Notes: generated by a model not told the origin, from the sequence alone. A stretch of 64,000 bases of DNA from Flavihumibacter sp. UBA7668 (GCF_002483205.1 NZ_DLHM01000005.1:939804-1003803); one strand, 5' to 3'; shown: positions 35,764 through 45,949, counted from the stretch's first letter. Program-made: numbers and translations.

Positions 35764-36804
35764 ATGCGATCGCAATGGTATTCCAAAAAATGGGTGGGAT
35801 TAAGCCTGCATCTTCTCTTTTGGCTCATTTTATTTGGAGCTCCCTACCTCCTTCAGCCCGTTTGGAAAGGTCGTCCGGCGGATGTTGGAATTAAGCGGGA
35901 AGGGTTTTATTACCTTCTTTTTTTTAATAATCTCTTTCGTCTTCTCCTGTTTTATTGCAACGCATATATTTTATTACCCAGACTTGTTTACGGGAGAAAA
36001 TACCTGCTGTATGGTTTGATTTTATTGGCCTTTTTCGGATCAATGTTCCTGGTGGATCAGGCGCTGTTTCATTATTTTCTACCCGGATTAGAGCACCATG
36101 CCTGGAATTTTGTAGTGTTTAATATTTTGCCTTTTTCATTTATAGTAATTGCCAGTGCGGCCTATCGGATCATTCGTGATCGCATTAAGGAACGGGAGCT
36201 GGCCAAAGAAAAGGAAATGGAGTTTTTAAAAACGGAGTTGGCATTTCTGCGCTCGCAGGTGAGTCCGCATTTTATGTTCAATGTTTTGAATAATATGGTG
36301 GCCCTGGCACGAAAAGGATCAGATCAGCTCGAACCCTCCCTCATAAAGCTGTCCAGTTTGCTACGGTATATGTTATATGAATCTGATCAGGAAACCGTAC
36401 CACTTCAAAAGGAAATCGATTACCTGAATAGTTATATTGACCTGCAACGGCAACGTTTTGGCAAAAAAATCCCTATCACAGTTGATTTTACCGGAGTGGA
36501 CGGGTCTTACGAAATTCCGGCAATGTTATTAATACCATTTGTTGAAAATGCATTTAAGCATGGAACCGGTTTTATAAGAGATCCACAGATTTATATCAGC
36601 CTTAAAACTTTGGATGGGCAATTGGAATTAATTGTAAGAAATCGATACTCTCCTGATCAGCTGGAGGTAAAAGATAAAGCATCCGGTATCGGATTGCCGA
36701 ATACCATCCGACGATTGAATTTGCTATTTGGGAAAAAGCATGACCTGGCCATTTCCAAAGAAGATGACTGGTATATTGTTGTGCTTAAATTGTCGCTCAC
36801 ATGA
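35764..36804 (+). CDS. LytS-type membrane sensor histidine kinase
   Basis: About 346 residues from the ATG at 35764 (MRSQWYSKKW); the frame is open back to 35674, but that extension is polar and follows hicB by only 5 bp. Four hydrophobic segments cover roughly the first 140 residues, then a linker coiled coil (RDRIKERELAKEKEMEF) and the His_kinase domain with LRSQVSPHFMFNVLNNMVALARK, where the His in SPHF is the phosphoacceptor. ATP-binding blocks are VPLQKEIDYLNSYIDLQRQRF, LLIPFVENAFKHG and GIGLPNTIRRL. It has no large outside sensor domain, so it likely senses a membrane signal. Its stop overlaps the regulator start by 4 bp (ATGA). Confidence 0.92.
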   Translation: MRSQWYSKKWVGLSLHLLFWLILFGAPYLLQPVWKGRPADVGIKREGFYYLLFFNNLFRLLLFYCNAYILLPRLVYGRKYLLYGLILLAFFGSMFLVDQALFHYFLPGLEHHAWNFVVFNILPFSFIVIASAAYRIIRDRIKERELAKEKEMEFLKTELAFLRSQVSPHFMFNVLNNMVALARKGSDQLEPSLIKLSSLLRYMLYESDQETVPLQKEIDYLNSYIDLQRQRFGKKIPITVDFTGVDGSYEIPAMLLIPFVENAFKHGTGFIRDPQIYISLKTLDGQLELIVRNRYSPDQLEVKDKASGIGLPNTIRRLNLLFGKKHDLAISKEDDWYIVVLKLSLT

Positions 36805-37529
36805 AAGTACGTTGCCTTGCCATAGATGATGAAGAACTAGCATTGGAATTACTGGTGGATAATATCCGCAAAGTGCCATTTTTAGAATTGGTTGCTTTCA
36901 GCAGTGATCCATTTGAGGCATTGGAAATTTTGCAAAAGGAAAAAATTGATCTTGTTTTTCTTGATATTCAGATGCCTGGCTTAACCGGACTGCAGTTCAT
37001 TAAAAGCTTGCCCGATTCCTGTTTATATATATTGGTAACTGCCTATGATAAATATGCATTGGAAGGCTTTAATCTGCAGGTGGTTGATTACCTCGTAAAG
37101 CCGGTTGCAATGGATCGGTTTATTCAGGCAGCCAAAAGAGCACAGGATCTTTTGGCACTGAAACTACAAACTTCCAAATCTGGCCAGGTTGCTGATAAAG
37201 ATTATTTTTTTCTTCAGATAGACTATAGTCATGTAAAAGTTTCTTTTAATGAAATCCGTTGGATCGAAGGCCTCAAGGATTATGTGAAGCTTCACATGAG
37301 GGATCCTTCAAAGCCTTTAATTGCGAGAATCAGTATGAAAGCTTTGGAGCAGCAGTTGCCGACTGCGCAATTTTTACGGATACATAAATCATTTATAGTT
37401 TCAATTCAATTCGTTACATCCATCCGTAAAAACAGCCTGTTTATTGGTGAGATGGAATTGCCGGTGGGTGAAAATTACAAGGATACCATCGCAGCGTTTA
37501 TGGGAAATCCGAACAGGGACCAGGAATAA
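36801..37529 (+). CDS. LytTR-family response regulator
   Basis: A 242-residue cytoplasmic regulator. The receiver domain has AIDDEELALELL at the start, the phosphoacceptor Asp in VFLDIQMPGLTG, TAYDKYALEGF and the Lys in DYLVKPVAMDRF. The LytTR DNA-binding domain (about 135-238) includes RWIEGLKDYVKLHM and FLRIHKSFIVSIQFVTSI. It is coupled to the LytS-type kinase by a 4-bp overlap. The outer-membrane receptor gene 94 bp downstream on the same strand may be its target. LytTR proteins usually bind pairs of 9-bp repeats; none was clear enough to name here. Confidence 0.93.
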   Translation: MKVRCLAIDDEELALELLVDNIRKVPFLELVAFSSDPFEALEILQKEKIDLVFLDIQMPGLTGLQFIKSLPDSCLYILVTAYDKYALEGFNLQVVDYLVKPVAMDRFIQAAKRAQDLLALKLQTSKSGQVADKDYFFLQIDYSHVKVSFNEIRWIEGLKDYVKLHMRDPSKPLIARISMKALEQQLPTAQFLRIHKSFIVSIQFVTSIRKNSLFIGEMELPVGENYKDTIAAFMGNPNRDQE

Positions 37530-37548
37530 GGATTGGTCGCAATCTTTT
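37528..37548 (+). terminator. Short hairpin after the LytTR gene
   Basis: AAGGATTG (37528-37535) pairs with CAATCTTT (37540-37547) with one G-U pair and a 4-base loop; the 3' arm merges with TTTT. It overlaps the stop region. It is a weak terminator at best. Confidence 0.35.
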
Positions 37549-37623
37549 CCCGGATCGTCTCAACATGCAATATTGGGGAATTGCTGATTTCTACCTTCAT
37601 ATTCTATTTATAATTCAAAGGAT

Positions 37624-40197
37624 ATGAAGCAGTTTTTCTTTCTCCTGATAAGTTTAATGTCTGGTCTTTATTCCAATGCTCAGCTGCCTGCAGGCGTTTC
37701 GGCCAATCGTGGAGCTATGCAGGCCCCACCTAATATCGGACGTATTTATGGAAAAATTGTTGACAGTTCCGGAAAGGGAATTGGAGATGCCTCTGTGGTA
37801 TTATTGCATCAACGATTTGATACGGCAACAAAAAAAATAAAAGAGGTTCTGTTAAAAGGTGCAAGTTCACAGTCAAACGGTGATTTCAATTTTGAAGAGT
37901 TGCCGATCATGGGACAGTACACTCTCAATATTTCAGTAAAAGGATATACAGCTTCTTCTCAAAAGCTTAGTTTGGCTCAACCATTTGAAAAAGATCTTGG
38001 CAAAATTCAATTGGAAAAAGATGTACAACAACTGGAAGCCGTGGTGGTAACGGCCAGTACAAATCGTCTTAAAATGGATATTGATAAAAAAGTATTCAGC
38101 GTGGGAGCCAATATTGTAAGTGCCGGAGGTACAGCCGTGGATGTTATGAAAAACGTGCCTTCTGTTAATGTGGATATTGATGGAAATGTGACCGTTCGGA
38201 ATGCATCACCACAAATTTATGTGGATGGACGTCCTACCACCCTGACACTCGATCAGATTCCGGCAGATGCCATTGAATCAGTTGAAGTGATTACCAACCC
38301 TTCCGCTAAATACGATGCATCCGGCGGCAATGCCGGTATCCTCAATATAGTTTTAAAGAAGAATAAAAAAAGCGGCTACAATGGAACTGTTAACGCCGGT
38401 GTTGATAAACGAGGAGGGATCAATGGTGGTGCCAGTCTGAACCTGCGCCAGAATAAAATCAATTTCAATCTGAGTGTTTTTGGTAATCAGAACAGAAATC
38501 GGGGAATAGGAGAAACCACTATTCAGAGTTTTCTGACGAATCCCAATTTACTGGTTGATCAGTCTTCCAGTTCAAGGAATAGTGGCGGGTTTTTATTTGG
38601 AAGATCGGGACTGGATTATTTTGCCACCAATCGCTCCACCTTCTCTGTGGGATTTACGCGGGTTAGAGGTAAAATGAACCCCTCCGATCTGTTAAAAACA
38701 GATAGCGCCTGGCAAAATGCATCAACCATCAGTTATAGCGAGAGAAATACAGAAAATGACCGGGTCTTTAATGCCTATGGTTTTACTGCGGGATATAAAT
38801 ACCTGTTTCCAGGGAAAGGAGAGGAGTTGACCGCCGATCTTAATTTTTTCAGTGGAAAAAGCAATAGTGAAGCGCTTTATACTACCAGTATTTTTGATCA
38901 GCGGGGCGGTGACAAAACGGGATCCATAGAGCAGCGGATTCTGGGCAATGGCAAAAACCAATTTGTAACCATACAAACAGATTATGTTCGGCCATTTACC
39001 GGCTCCGCAAAACTGGAAGCTGGTTTAAGGGCGCAGCTTCGTACCATGGAAAATCAACAGGGGAATTATTTTTACAATGCATCAACCGGACAGTTTGAAC
39101 AAATCATCAATGCAAGTAGTAATTATGCAAATTATGATAATGTTTACGCGGGTTATCTTTCTTTTAAAAATTCGTATAAAGATTTTAGCTATCAGGTAGG
39201 ATTGCGTGGCGAGAGTTCCGATTATAAAGGAGAATTAACCGATACCAAACAGGAATTCAGAAATACTTATCCGATCAGTTTGTTTCCATCGCTTTTTTTG
39301 AGCCAGAAATTGAAAAATCAGCAGGAATTACAAATGAGTATAACAAGAAGAATCAATCGTCCCTTCTTTATGCAGGTGATTCCGTTTATTGATTCAACAG
39401 ATCAGTTAAACTGGAGCAGAGGTAATGCAGGATTAAAACCAGAATTCACTTATTCTGCTGAAATGTCCTATTCCAAATCCCTGCCGGGTAATAACACCAT
39501 TCTGGCAAGTATTTATTATAAACATACAACAGATCTGATTACCCGTTACATTGATACCATTACCACTGGCACAGGTGAAAAACGTCCACTAAGTACCTAT
39601 ACAAATGCAGACAGGAGTCGCTCCTATGGAGCTGAAATAACCGGACAGTTCAACCTGGCAAAATGGTGGGATATGAATACGAATTTCAATCTCTACAATT
39701 CAAAAATCAATGCCAGCTCTATTGCCGGAGCCAATCAGGATGCTCTCTGGAGTTATTTTGCCAAAATGAATAATAATTTCAAGCTTCCTCATAATTTCAA
39801 AATCCAGCTCTCCGGTACTTACCAATCAAAAACCAATCAACCGGTAAATCAGGGTGGAGGTTTTGGTAGTGGGGGACCAGGAATGGGTGGAGCACAAAGC
39901 ACCGCTCAGGGGTATATCAAATCGAACTATGGAATTGACGCTGCACTGCAGAAAAGTTTCCTTAAAAACAATGCAGCGTCTATTACCTTAAGTGTGAGTG
40001 ATATTTTCCGGACCCGCCGATTCGAACAATATACCGAGAGTGCCTATTTTATTCAGAACAGTTATCGCCTCAATGATGTTCCGATGTTTCGCCTTAATTT
40101 TTCCCTTCGTTTTGGACAGGTTGATATGAGTCTGTTTAAACGCAAAAACATGAAAGGAGAAATGGAAGGTTCACAGGGTGCCATGCAGGGAATGTAA
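37624..40197 (+). CDS. TonB-dependent receptor-like outer-membrane beta-barrel protein
   Basis: An 857-residue outer-membrane protein. The signal peptide is MKQFFFLLISLMSGLYSNAQ. A carboxypeptidase-D-like domain (about 40-135, RIYGKIVDSSGKGIGDASVVLL), a plug (VDVMKNVPSVNVDIDGNVTVRNASPQIYVDG ... NAGILNIVLKK) and an OMP_b-brl_3 barrel follow. A Gly-rich loop (GGGFGSGGPGMGG) lies near residue 740 and the C-terminus is rich in Met (KNMKGEMEGSQGAMQGM). Unlike SusC proteins it has no SusD partner; family members are linked to metal, peptide or siderophore uptake in few cases. It follows a LytS/LytTR pair and abuts the stop of the convergent efflux operon with no gap. Confidence 0.9.
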   Translation: MKQFFFLLISLMSGLYSNAQLPAGVSANRGAMQAPPNIGRIYGKIVDSSGKGIGDASVVLLHQRFDTATKKIKEVLLKGASSQSNGDFNFEELPIMGQYTLNISVKGYTASSQKLSLAQPFEKDLGKIQLEKDVQQLEAVVVTASTNRLKMDIDKKVFSVGANIVSAGGTAVDVMKNVPSVNVDIDGNVTVRNASPQIYVDGRPTTLTLDQIPADAIESVEVITNPSAKYDASGGNAGILNIVLKKNKKSGYNGTVNAGVDKRGGINGGASLNLRQNKINFNLSVFGNQNRNRGIGETTIQSFLTNPNLLVDQSSSSRNSGGFLFGRSGLDYFATNRSTFSVGFTRVRGKMNPSDLLKTDSAWQNASTISYSERNTENDRVFNAYGFTAGYKYLFPGKGEELTADLNFFSGKSNSEALYTTSIFDQRGGDKTGSIEQRILGNGKNQFVTIQTDYVRPFTGSAKLEAGLRAQLRTMENQQGNYFYNASTGQFEQIINASSNYANYDNVYAGYLSFKNSYKDFSYQVGLRGESSDYKGELTDTKQEFRNTYPISLFPSLFLSQKLKNQQELQMSITRRINRPFFMQVIPFIDSTDQLNWSRGNAGLKPEFTYSAEMSYSKSLPGNNTILASIYYKHTTDLITRYIDTITTGTGEKRPLSTYTNADRSRSYGAEITGQFNLAKWWDMNTNFNLYNSKINASSIAGANQDALWSYFAKMNNNFKLPHNFKIQLSGTYQSKTNQPVNQGGGFGSGGPGMGGAQSTAQGYIKSNYGIDAALQKSFLKNNAASITLSVSDIFRTRRFEQYTESAYFIQNSYRLNDVPMFRLNFSLRFGQVDMSLFKRKNMKGEMEGSQGAMQGM

Positions 40198-41634
40198 TTA
40201 TTTCCAGCCACCTCCCAATGCATGATAGAGTTGGATGGATGCCTGCCATTGTTTGAGTTTGGTTTCCACCAGTTCCACTCTGGCTTCCAGGGCTTCCCGC
40301 TGGGTAAATAACACTTCTGTATAATCTGCTCTTGCGGCATTAAATAAGCGATTGGAAATATCCACAGAAAGGACAAGGTCTTCCACCTGTTGCTTTTTCT
40401 GCAGGTAAGTGTTCTCCAGATTACTGATATTCGAAACCTGGTTTTTTGTTTCCAGGAAGGCGGATAAAAGTTTCTGTTCATATTCAAACACGGTTTGCAA
40501 CTGTTTGGCATTCGCATTCAGATAGGTGGCTTTAAGGGCATTCCGGTTGATTAGTGGTGCAGCAAGATCACTTGCAAGGGAAAACAACATGGACTCCGGT
40601 GCTTTCAACAGGTAGCCAGGATTAAATGCACCCAACCCAAGAGCGGAACGAATCCCCAGTGAGGGGTAAAACTGGGCTCTTGCTACCTGTACATCCAGTT
40701 TCGCAGCTGCCAGTTCCAGTTCCGATTGTCTGATATCAGGCCGGTTGAACAGGAGTTGTGTGGGTAAGCCTGTCTTCAGTGCGGGAATCAGGCTTTGTTC
40801 AAAATCACCCTGATTTCTTGGAACAGACTGAGGGAAACGGCCGAGCAGAAAATTAATCCGGTTCTCCGTTTCCATTATTTGTTGGTGAATATAGAATTCC
40901 ATACTGCGGGTATTAGCCAGTTGGGCATCAAACCGACGCACTGCAAGTTCAGTAACCTTGGTGGCTTCCTTTTGCACTTTTACCAGAGTCAGAGCATTCT
41001 GTTGAATCGCAATATTCTGCTGCAATATGTCCAGTTGTTTATCCAGTGCAAGCAATTCATAATATGAGGAAGCTATTTCAGCAACCAGGTTGGTAACCAT
41101 AAAGTTTCTGCCCTCCATACTGGCCAGGTAGTGCAGGTTGGCTGCTTTGGTTGCATTGCGCAGTTTCTGCCAGATATCCAGCTCCCAGCTGGCATACAGA
41201 CCTATTCCAAAATCGCCCAGTGGTTCGGGCATTTCTTTTCCTGGTTTGATTTCCGTGTTTGCTTCTAGTGCTCCGATATTGGTGTACCTCGGCACCTTGT
41301 CAACTCCGGCTCCGGCCTTTACCCCAACAAAGGGCAGGTATTCTCCTTTTCTGGCCCGGATTTCATTCCTGCTGATTTCAATTTCCTGCAGCAGGATATT
41401 TAACTCCTGGTTATGAGACAGGGCAGTGTCAATCAGCGCTGTGAGATACGGGTCATTAAAAACTGTTCTCCAGTTAACGGATGCACTATTGGTGCTGTCG
41501 CCACTTGAAATATTATATGCTTCCGGAACATTGGTAACAGCTTCTCTGTTAACCAGTGCCGGTAGTTTACAACTGCTCAGCAGAAGGGTCGTCATTGCGA
41601 TCCACGTGTATTTTTGGATGTTTCTTTTTTCCAT
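40198..41634 (-). CDS. RND efflux outer-membrane factor (NodT/OprM type lipoprotein)
   Basis: A 478-residue TolC-like outer-membrane lipoprotein. The signal peptide ends in the lipobox LLSSC (Cys near residue 22). Two repeated OEP domains contain long helices such as DTALSHNQELNILLQEIEISRNEIRARKGEYLPFVGVKAGAGV and LLFNRPDIRQSELELAAAKLDVQVARAQFYPSLGI; the latter is the classic NodT/OprM signature. It forms the outer channel of the drug-efflux pump encoded upstream. Its start overlaps the RND gene by 68 bp, unusually long. An inner ATG at 41595 would cut the overlap to 29 bp but lose the positive end of the signal peptide. Confidence 0.93.
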   Translation of the reverse strand: MEKRNIQKYTWIAMTTLLLSSCKLPALVNREAVTNVPEAYNISSGDSTNSASVNWRTVFNDPYLTALIDTALSHNQELNILLQEIEISRNEIRARKGEYLPFVGVKAGAGVDKVPRYTNIGALEANTEIKPGKEMPEPLGDFGIGLYASWELDIWQKLRNATKAANLHYLASMEGRNFMVTNLVAEIASSYYELLALDKQLDILQQNIAIQQNALTLVKVQKEATKVTELAVRRFDAQLANTRSMEFYIHQQIMETENRINFLLGRFPQSVPRNQGDFEQSLIPALKTGLPTQLLFNRPDIRQSELELAAAKLDVQVARAQFYPSLGIRSALGLGAFNPGYLLKAPESMLFSLASDLAAPLINRNALKATYLNANAKQLQTVFEYEQKLLSAFLETKNQVSNISNLENTYLQKKQQVEDLVLSVDISNRLFNAARADYTEVLFTQREALEARVELVETKLKQWQASIQLYHALGGGWK

Positions 41635-44600
41635 GATGTGAAAATTCTTCTGTTAATGGGGTGTCTTCTTCTTTTTTGATGAGTTTGCGTCCGTCAGCCA
41701 TACTGCCGAATACATAATACAGACCAGGCACTACAATTACACCGAATAATGTACCCAACAACATGCCTCCTGCAGATGAAGCACCAATGGTTCGGTTACC
41801 GATGGCACCCGGCCCTGTCGCTACCAGCAAAGGAAGTAATCCTGCAATAAATGCGAAAGAGGTCATAAGAATCGGACGGAAACGGACTTTGGCGCCTTCA
41901 ATGGCTGCTTCCAGTACGGTCAATCCTTCCTGTCGTTTCTGGATGGCAAATTCTACAATCAATACGGCGTTTTTGCCTAATAGTCCAACCAGCATTACCA
42001 ATCCAACCTGTGCGTAGATATCATTGGCGAGTCCCATCATTTTCAACAGGAGAAAAGCGCCGAATATACCGGCCGGTAAAGAAAGAATTACTGCCAGCGG
42101 AATGATAAAGCTTTCATATTGGGCTGCAAGAACCAGGTACACAAATCCAAGTACAATCAGAAAAATGTACAATGATTCATTTCCTCTCTGTACTTCATCT
42201 TTAGATAGACCCAGCCAGTCGATATCATATCCTTTTGGCAGTGTTTCCTTCGCCACTTCCTTAATTACATCAATGGCTTGTCCGCTGCTGTATCCGGGCG
42301 CGGGAGACCCATTGATAGCAGAAGAGGTATACATGTTGTAGCGGGTGATCTCATTCATGCCCTGTGATTTTTTGATTTTCATGAAGGCAGAATAGGGCAC
42401 CATTTCATCGCGGTTGTTTTTTACATAAAGCTGCATAAGGTCGCTGGGCATTTCCCTGTATTTGGCATCTGCCTGCACATATACCTTGAAAAAGGTTCCA
42501 AAGCGGATAAAGCCCTGTTCATAGGTACTTCCGATCAGGATAGAAAGATTGTCCATGGCCTTGCCGATTGATACTCCTTTTTGCATAGCTGCCTGGTTGT
42601 CAATCTCCAGTTCATATTGAGGATAGTTGGCAGCGAAAAAAGTAAAGAGTCCGGTTAATTCCTTGCGTTTTTCCAGTGCTTCCATAAAAATGGTATTCAC
42701 TTCGCCAAAGGCTTTGTAATCGCCCGTATTGGTTTTATCGAGCAACCGAAGAGAGAATCCGCCAGTTGCGCCATATCCCGGAACAGCTGGTGGTTCAAAG
42801 AATTCGATGGTTGCTCCTGGAATGGTTTTAGCTTCCTTTTCCAATTCTTCAATCACTTCATGAACAGACTGTTTTCGTTCTGACCAGTTTTTTAAATTGA
42901 TCAGACAGGTACCTGCATTAGATCCCCTTCCTTCTGTCATGATTTCATAACCGGCAAGTGCAGATACGGATTGTACACCTTCATTTTTCTCACAGATCTC
43001 CTGGAGTTTGCGTGCTATTTCATTTGTTCTTTCCAGCGTTGAGCCCGGCGGAGTCTGTATGATGGCATAAATCATTCCCTGGTCTTCACCGGGAATAAAA
43101 CCGGAAGGTAGTGCAGCTGTTGTTAACAGAATACAGGTACAGAATGCGATCAGCATTCCAAAGGTCAGGACCTTTCTGTGCGCTATCAGTTTCAGGAAGC
43201 GGGTATAAGAACCCAGCAGTCCGTTAAACTTTTTATTGAACCAGTCTATAAACAGGTTGACAGGGGTCTTTTTTCTTCGTTTGCCGTGATTATTTTTCAA
43301 AATCATTGCACAGAGAACGGGGGTTAGTGTGAGCGCAACAATTCCGGAGATAACAATGGAGCTGGCCATGGTAATAGAGAACTGGCGATAAAAAACACCA
43401 ACTGGTCCGCTCATAAAAGCTACGGGTACAAATACGGCGGTCATCAACAGCGTAATTGCTATAATAGCACCACTAATTTCATTTAATACCTGTTTAGTTG
43501 CTTTATAAGGCGAGAGGTTTTCCTCTTCCATTTTGGCATGTACGGCTTCCACAACCACAATGGCATTGTCCACAACAATTCCGATCGCCAGAACCAGTGC
43601 AAATAAGGTGATCAGGTTGATGGTAATGCCAAAGAATTTCATCGCCATAAAGGCGCCTACCAGTGATACCGGTACGGCCAGGGTCGGGATCAGTGTCGAT
43701 CGCCAGTCGCCCAGAAATACGAAAACCACTAATGCCACCAGTATGAATGCTTCTGTCAATGTATGGATTACTTTTTCAATGGAAGCATCCAGAAAGGTAG
43801 ATACATCATAACTGATCTGGTATTCCATTTCCGGCGGGAATGAGGTTTTCTTAATTTCTTCCAGCTTTTCCTTTACTTCTTTGATTACTTCCGTTGCGTT
43901 GGAACCATAGGTTTGTTTCAATACAATGGCTGCAGAGGGATGATTATCAAGGTTGGAATAGATGTCGTAAAATTCGCTGCCGAGTTCCACTTCGGCAATA
44001 TCTTTCAGGTGCAGGATTTCACCGTTAGGTGTAGCCCGGATGATTATATCTTCATATTGTTCCGGTTTGTTGTATCGTCCGGGATAAGTCAGTACATATT
44101 CCAGCGACTGAGAGCGCTTGCCGGTACTTTGTCCTAGCCGGCCCGGAGAACCGATGATACTTTGTTCCGCCATCGCTTCCATCACTTCTTCAGTGGATAC
44201 GTTATAAGCACGCATGCGGTCGGGTTTCAGCCAGATTCGCATTGCGTATTGCCGGCTACCAAGAATTTTTGCGCTACCAATGCCTTTCAAACGGCTTAAT
44301 TCCGGAATGATATTGACGTTGGCGAAATTATACGCGAATTTTTCATCCACATTTTTATTGGTGCTGAATACGTTTACATACATCAGCATGTTGGGGGATG
44401 TGTAGCTAACAACCAGCCCTTCTCTTTGCACAAGCGGAGGCAGGCGGTTGATAACCTGTTCAATTCTGGTCTTTACATTAACCATCGCCTGACTGGGATC
44501 GGTTTCAAGGTCAAATACCACCTGAATAGTAGCTTCACCCGCACTGGTGGCATCAGAGGTCATATATTTCATACCTGGTGTTCCATTGATGGCTTTTTCC

Positions 44601-44794
44601 ATCGGAATTAGAACGGATTCCACCAATACATTGGCACTTGCGCCAGGATAGGCAACGTTAACCACCACCATTGGCGGGGCAACAGAAGGAAATTGTGAAA
44701 CCGGAAGGGTTTCAATTGACAGGATACCCATGAAAATAATCACCACGGAGATTACAATCGCGAGCACCGGCCGCTGCATAAACATTTTAAACAT
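41567..44794 (-). CDS. RND multidrug efflux pump, inner-membrane subunit (HAE-1/AcrB type)
   Basis: A 1075-residue trimeric proton antiporter that exports amphiphilic compounds across the envelope. It has 12 expected membrane helices, with the N-terminal FKMFMQRPVLAIVISVVIIFMG and the proton-relay pair in LAIGIVVDNAIVVVEAVHAKM (two acidic-flanked residues of helix 4: the Asp in VDNAIVVVE). Two large periplasmic loops carry the porter domains (IGGPGRLGQ-like IGSPGRLGQ and PGYGATGGFSLRLLDK). The C-terminal tail is charged (EEDTPLTEEFSHHGKKKHPK) and extends into the overlap with the outer-membrane factor gene. The adaptor gene is 24 bp upstream. Confidence 0.96.
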   Translation of the reverse strand: MFKMFMQRPVLAIVISVVIIFMGILSIETLPVSQFPSVAPPMVVVNVAYPGASANVLVESVLIPMEKAINGTPGMKYMTSDATSAGEATIQVVFDLETDPSQAMVNVKTRIEQVINRLPPLVQREGLVVSYTSPNMLMYVNVFSTNKNVDEKFAYNFANVNIIPELSRLKGIGSAKILGSRQYAMRIWLKPDRMRAYNVSTEEVMEAMAEQSIIGSPGRLGQSTGKRSQSLEYVLTYPGRYNKPEQYEDIIIRATPNGEILHLKDIAEVELGSEFYDIYSNLDNHPSAAIVLKQTYGSNATEVIKEVKEKLEEIKKTSFPPEMEYQISYDVSTFLDASIEKVIHTLTEAFILVALVVFVFLGDWRSTLIPTLAVPVSLVGAFMAMKFFGITINLITLFALVLAIGIVVDNAIVVVEAVHAKMEEENLSPYKATKQVLNEISGAIIAITLLMTAVFVPVAFMSGPVGVFYRQFSITMASSIVISGIVALTLTPVLCAMILKNNHGKRRKKTPVNLFIDWFNKKFNGLLGSYTRFLKLIAHRKVLTFGMLIAFCTCILLTTAALPSGFIPGEDQGMIYAIIQTPPGSTLERTNEIARKLQEICEKNEGVQSVSALAGYEIMTEGRGSNAGTCLINLKNWSERKQSVHEVIEELEKEAKTIPGATIEFFEPPAVPGYGATGGFSLRLLDKTNTGDYKAFGEVNTIFMEALEKRKELTGLFTFFAANYPQYELEIDNQAAMQKGVSIGKAMDNLSILIGSTYEQGFIRFGTFFKVYVQADAKYREMPSDLMQLYVKNNRDEMVPYSAFMKIKKSQGMNEITRYNMYTSSAINGSPAPGYSSGQAIDVIKEVAKETLPKGYDIDWLGLSKDEVQRGNESLYIFLIVLGFVYLVLAAQYESFIIPLAVILSLPAGIFGAFLLLKMMGLANDIYAQVGLVMLVGLLGKNAVLIVEFAIQKRQEGLTVLEAAIEGAKVRFRPILMTSFAFIAGLLPLLVATGPGAIGNRTIGASSAGGMLLGTLFGVIVVPGLYYVFGSMADGRKLIKKEEDTPLTEEFSHHGKKKHPKIHVDRNDDPSAEQL

Positions 44795-44818
44795 GTTCTT
44801 CAGTTTTGAGGTTCGTGA

Positions 44819-45898
44819 TTATTGCACAGGTAATTTGAGGGAGTTCAGCACCGCCTTCGGGTCTTCTGTCTGGAATTGAATTTTATCGCCATCCTGAACT
44901 TTGCGAATGCCTTCAAGAAGAATAGTATCGCCGGCTTTCAATCCACTGCTTATAACAAATAAATCTTCCAGTTCGGCACCTACTATAATTTCCCGGGTAT
45001 GCACTTTATTTTCTTTGTCTACCACGTACACAAAGATTTTATCCATTACTTCAAAACTTGCTTTCTGTGGTACGAGTATGGCCTGTTTCAATTCTTCCTT
45101 CACCAGGATATTACCGGTTTCGCCATTTCTCAACAGAAGTTTGGGGTTGGGGAAAGTAGCGCGGAAGGAAATGTTTCCGGTTTCATTATCGAAATCAGCT
45201 TCGATGGTTTCCACCTTACCTTTCTGGGGGAAAATCTGTTGGTTGGCCATCTTTAATTCCACCTGCTGGTTTTTGATATCGCTGTTGTTGAACAGGTTTA
45301 GGTACTCCACTTCGGGAACATTGAAATAGACCCACATATGGCTATTGTCTGAAAGACTGGTGAGCAATTCGCCTTCATCCAGCAGACTTCCTTTCCTAAC
45401 GAGAAATCGATCCACGATACCGTTGAAGGGTGCATAGATATTGGTAAATTGAAGGTGTACATTTTTTATATTGAGTTCGGCCTTGGCTTTGTTGAGCCGG
45501 GCTTTGGCCATGGCGAGTTCATTGGGAGAAACAATATTGGATTCAGCCAGTTTCTGTGTATTCTGGTATTCTATTTCTGCGAATTCTACCTCTGCTTTGG
45601 CTTTCTGTGCCTCGGCTTCGTATAACTGGGGCATTATTTTAAATAGCAGTTGTCCTTTTTTTACGGATTGCCCTTCGTCAATATAGATTTCCTGGAGATA
45701 TCCTCTTTCCTGGGCGCGGAGTTCAATATGCTGAATGGAACGGACCTGGGCTACATATTCCCTTTCAAGAACAGTATCTAAAAGGAGGGGTTGGGTTACA
45801 ATAAAATTGGTAGTGGCTTCTTTTTCTTCCGCTTTATGGCCACATCCGGTACAGGTCAGTATTGCAAATAGCACTGATAGCACGAAAAATTGCTTCAT
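44819..45898 (-). CDS. RND efflux periplasmic adaptor (membrane fusion protein)
   Basis: A 359-residue adaptor lipoprotein that joins the AcrB-type pump to the outer channel. The signal peptide has the lipobox ILTCTGCG (lipidated Cys near residue 19). The lipoyl half-motifs are YLQEIYIDEGQSVKKGQLLFKI and FTNIYAPFNGIVDRFLVRKGSLLDEGELL, flanking a coiled-coil hairpin (about 85-150). The beta-barrel and membrane-proximal domains follow. It is the first gene of the three-gene operon. The palindrome at 45934-45949 lies 36 bp upstream of its start and may be the operator of a repressor encoded elsewhere. Confidence 0.95.
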   Translation of the reverse strand: MKQFFVLSVLFAILTCTGCGHKAEEKEATTNFIVTQPLLLDTVLEREYVAQVRSIQHIELRAQERGYLQEIYIDEGQSVKKGQLLFKIMPQLYEAEAQKAKAEVEFAEIEYQNTQKLAESNIVSPNELAMAKARLNKAKAELNIKNVHLQFTNIYAPFNGIVDRFLVRKGSLLDEGELLTSLSDNSHMWVYFNVPEVEYLNLFNNSDIKNQQVELKMANQQIFPQKGKVETIEADFDNETGNISFRATFPNPKLLLRNGETGNILVKEELKQAILVPQKASFEVMDKIFVYVVDKENKVHTREIIVGAELEDLFVISSGLKAGDTILLEGIRKVQDGDKIQFQTEDPKAVLNSLKLPVQ

Positions 45899-45933
45899 GT
45901 AAATTGAGATTAATTAATAAATTGAGAAGGAGT

Positions 45934-45949
45934 AAGTACAGATGTACTT
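45934..45949. promoter_or_regulatory. Palindrome AAGTACAGATGTACTT upstream of efflux operon
   Basis: AAGTACA and TGTACTT form a perfect 7-bp inverted repeat with a 2-base centre, 36 bp before the adaptor start. Size and place suit a TetR- or MarR-type repressor, though no such gene is in the window. The core AGTAC-N4-GTACT recurs at 47590-47603. Confidence 0.45.
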
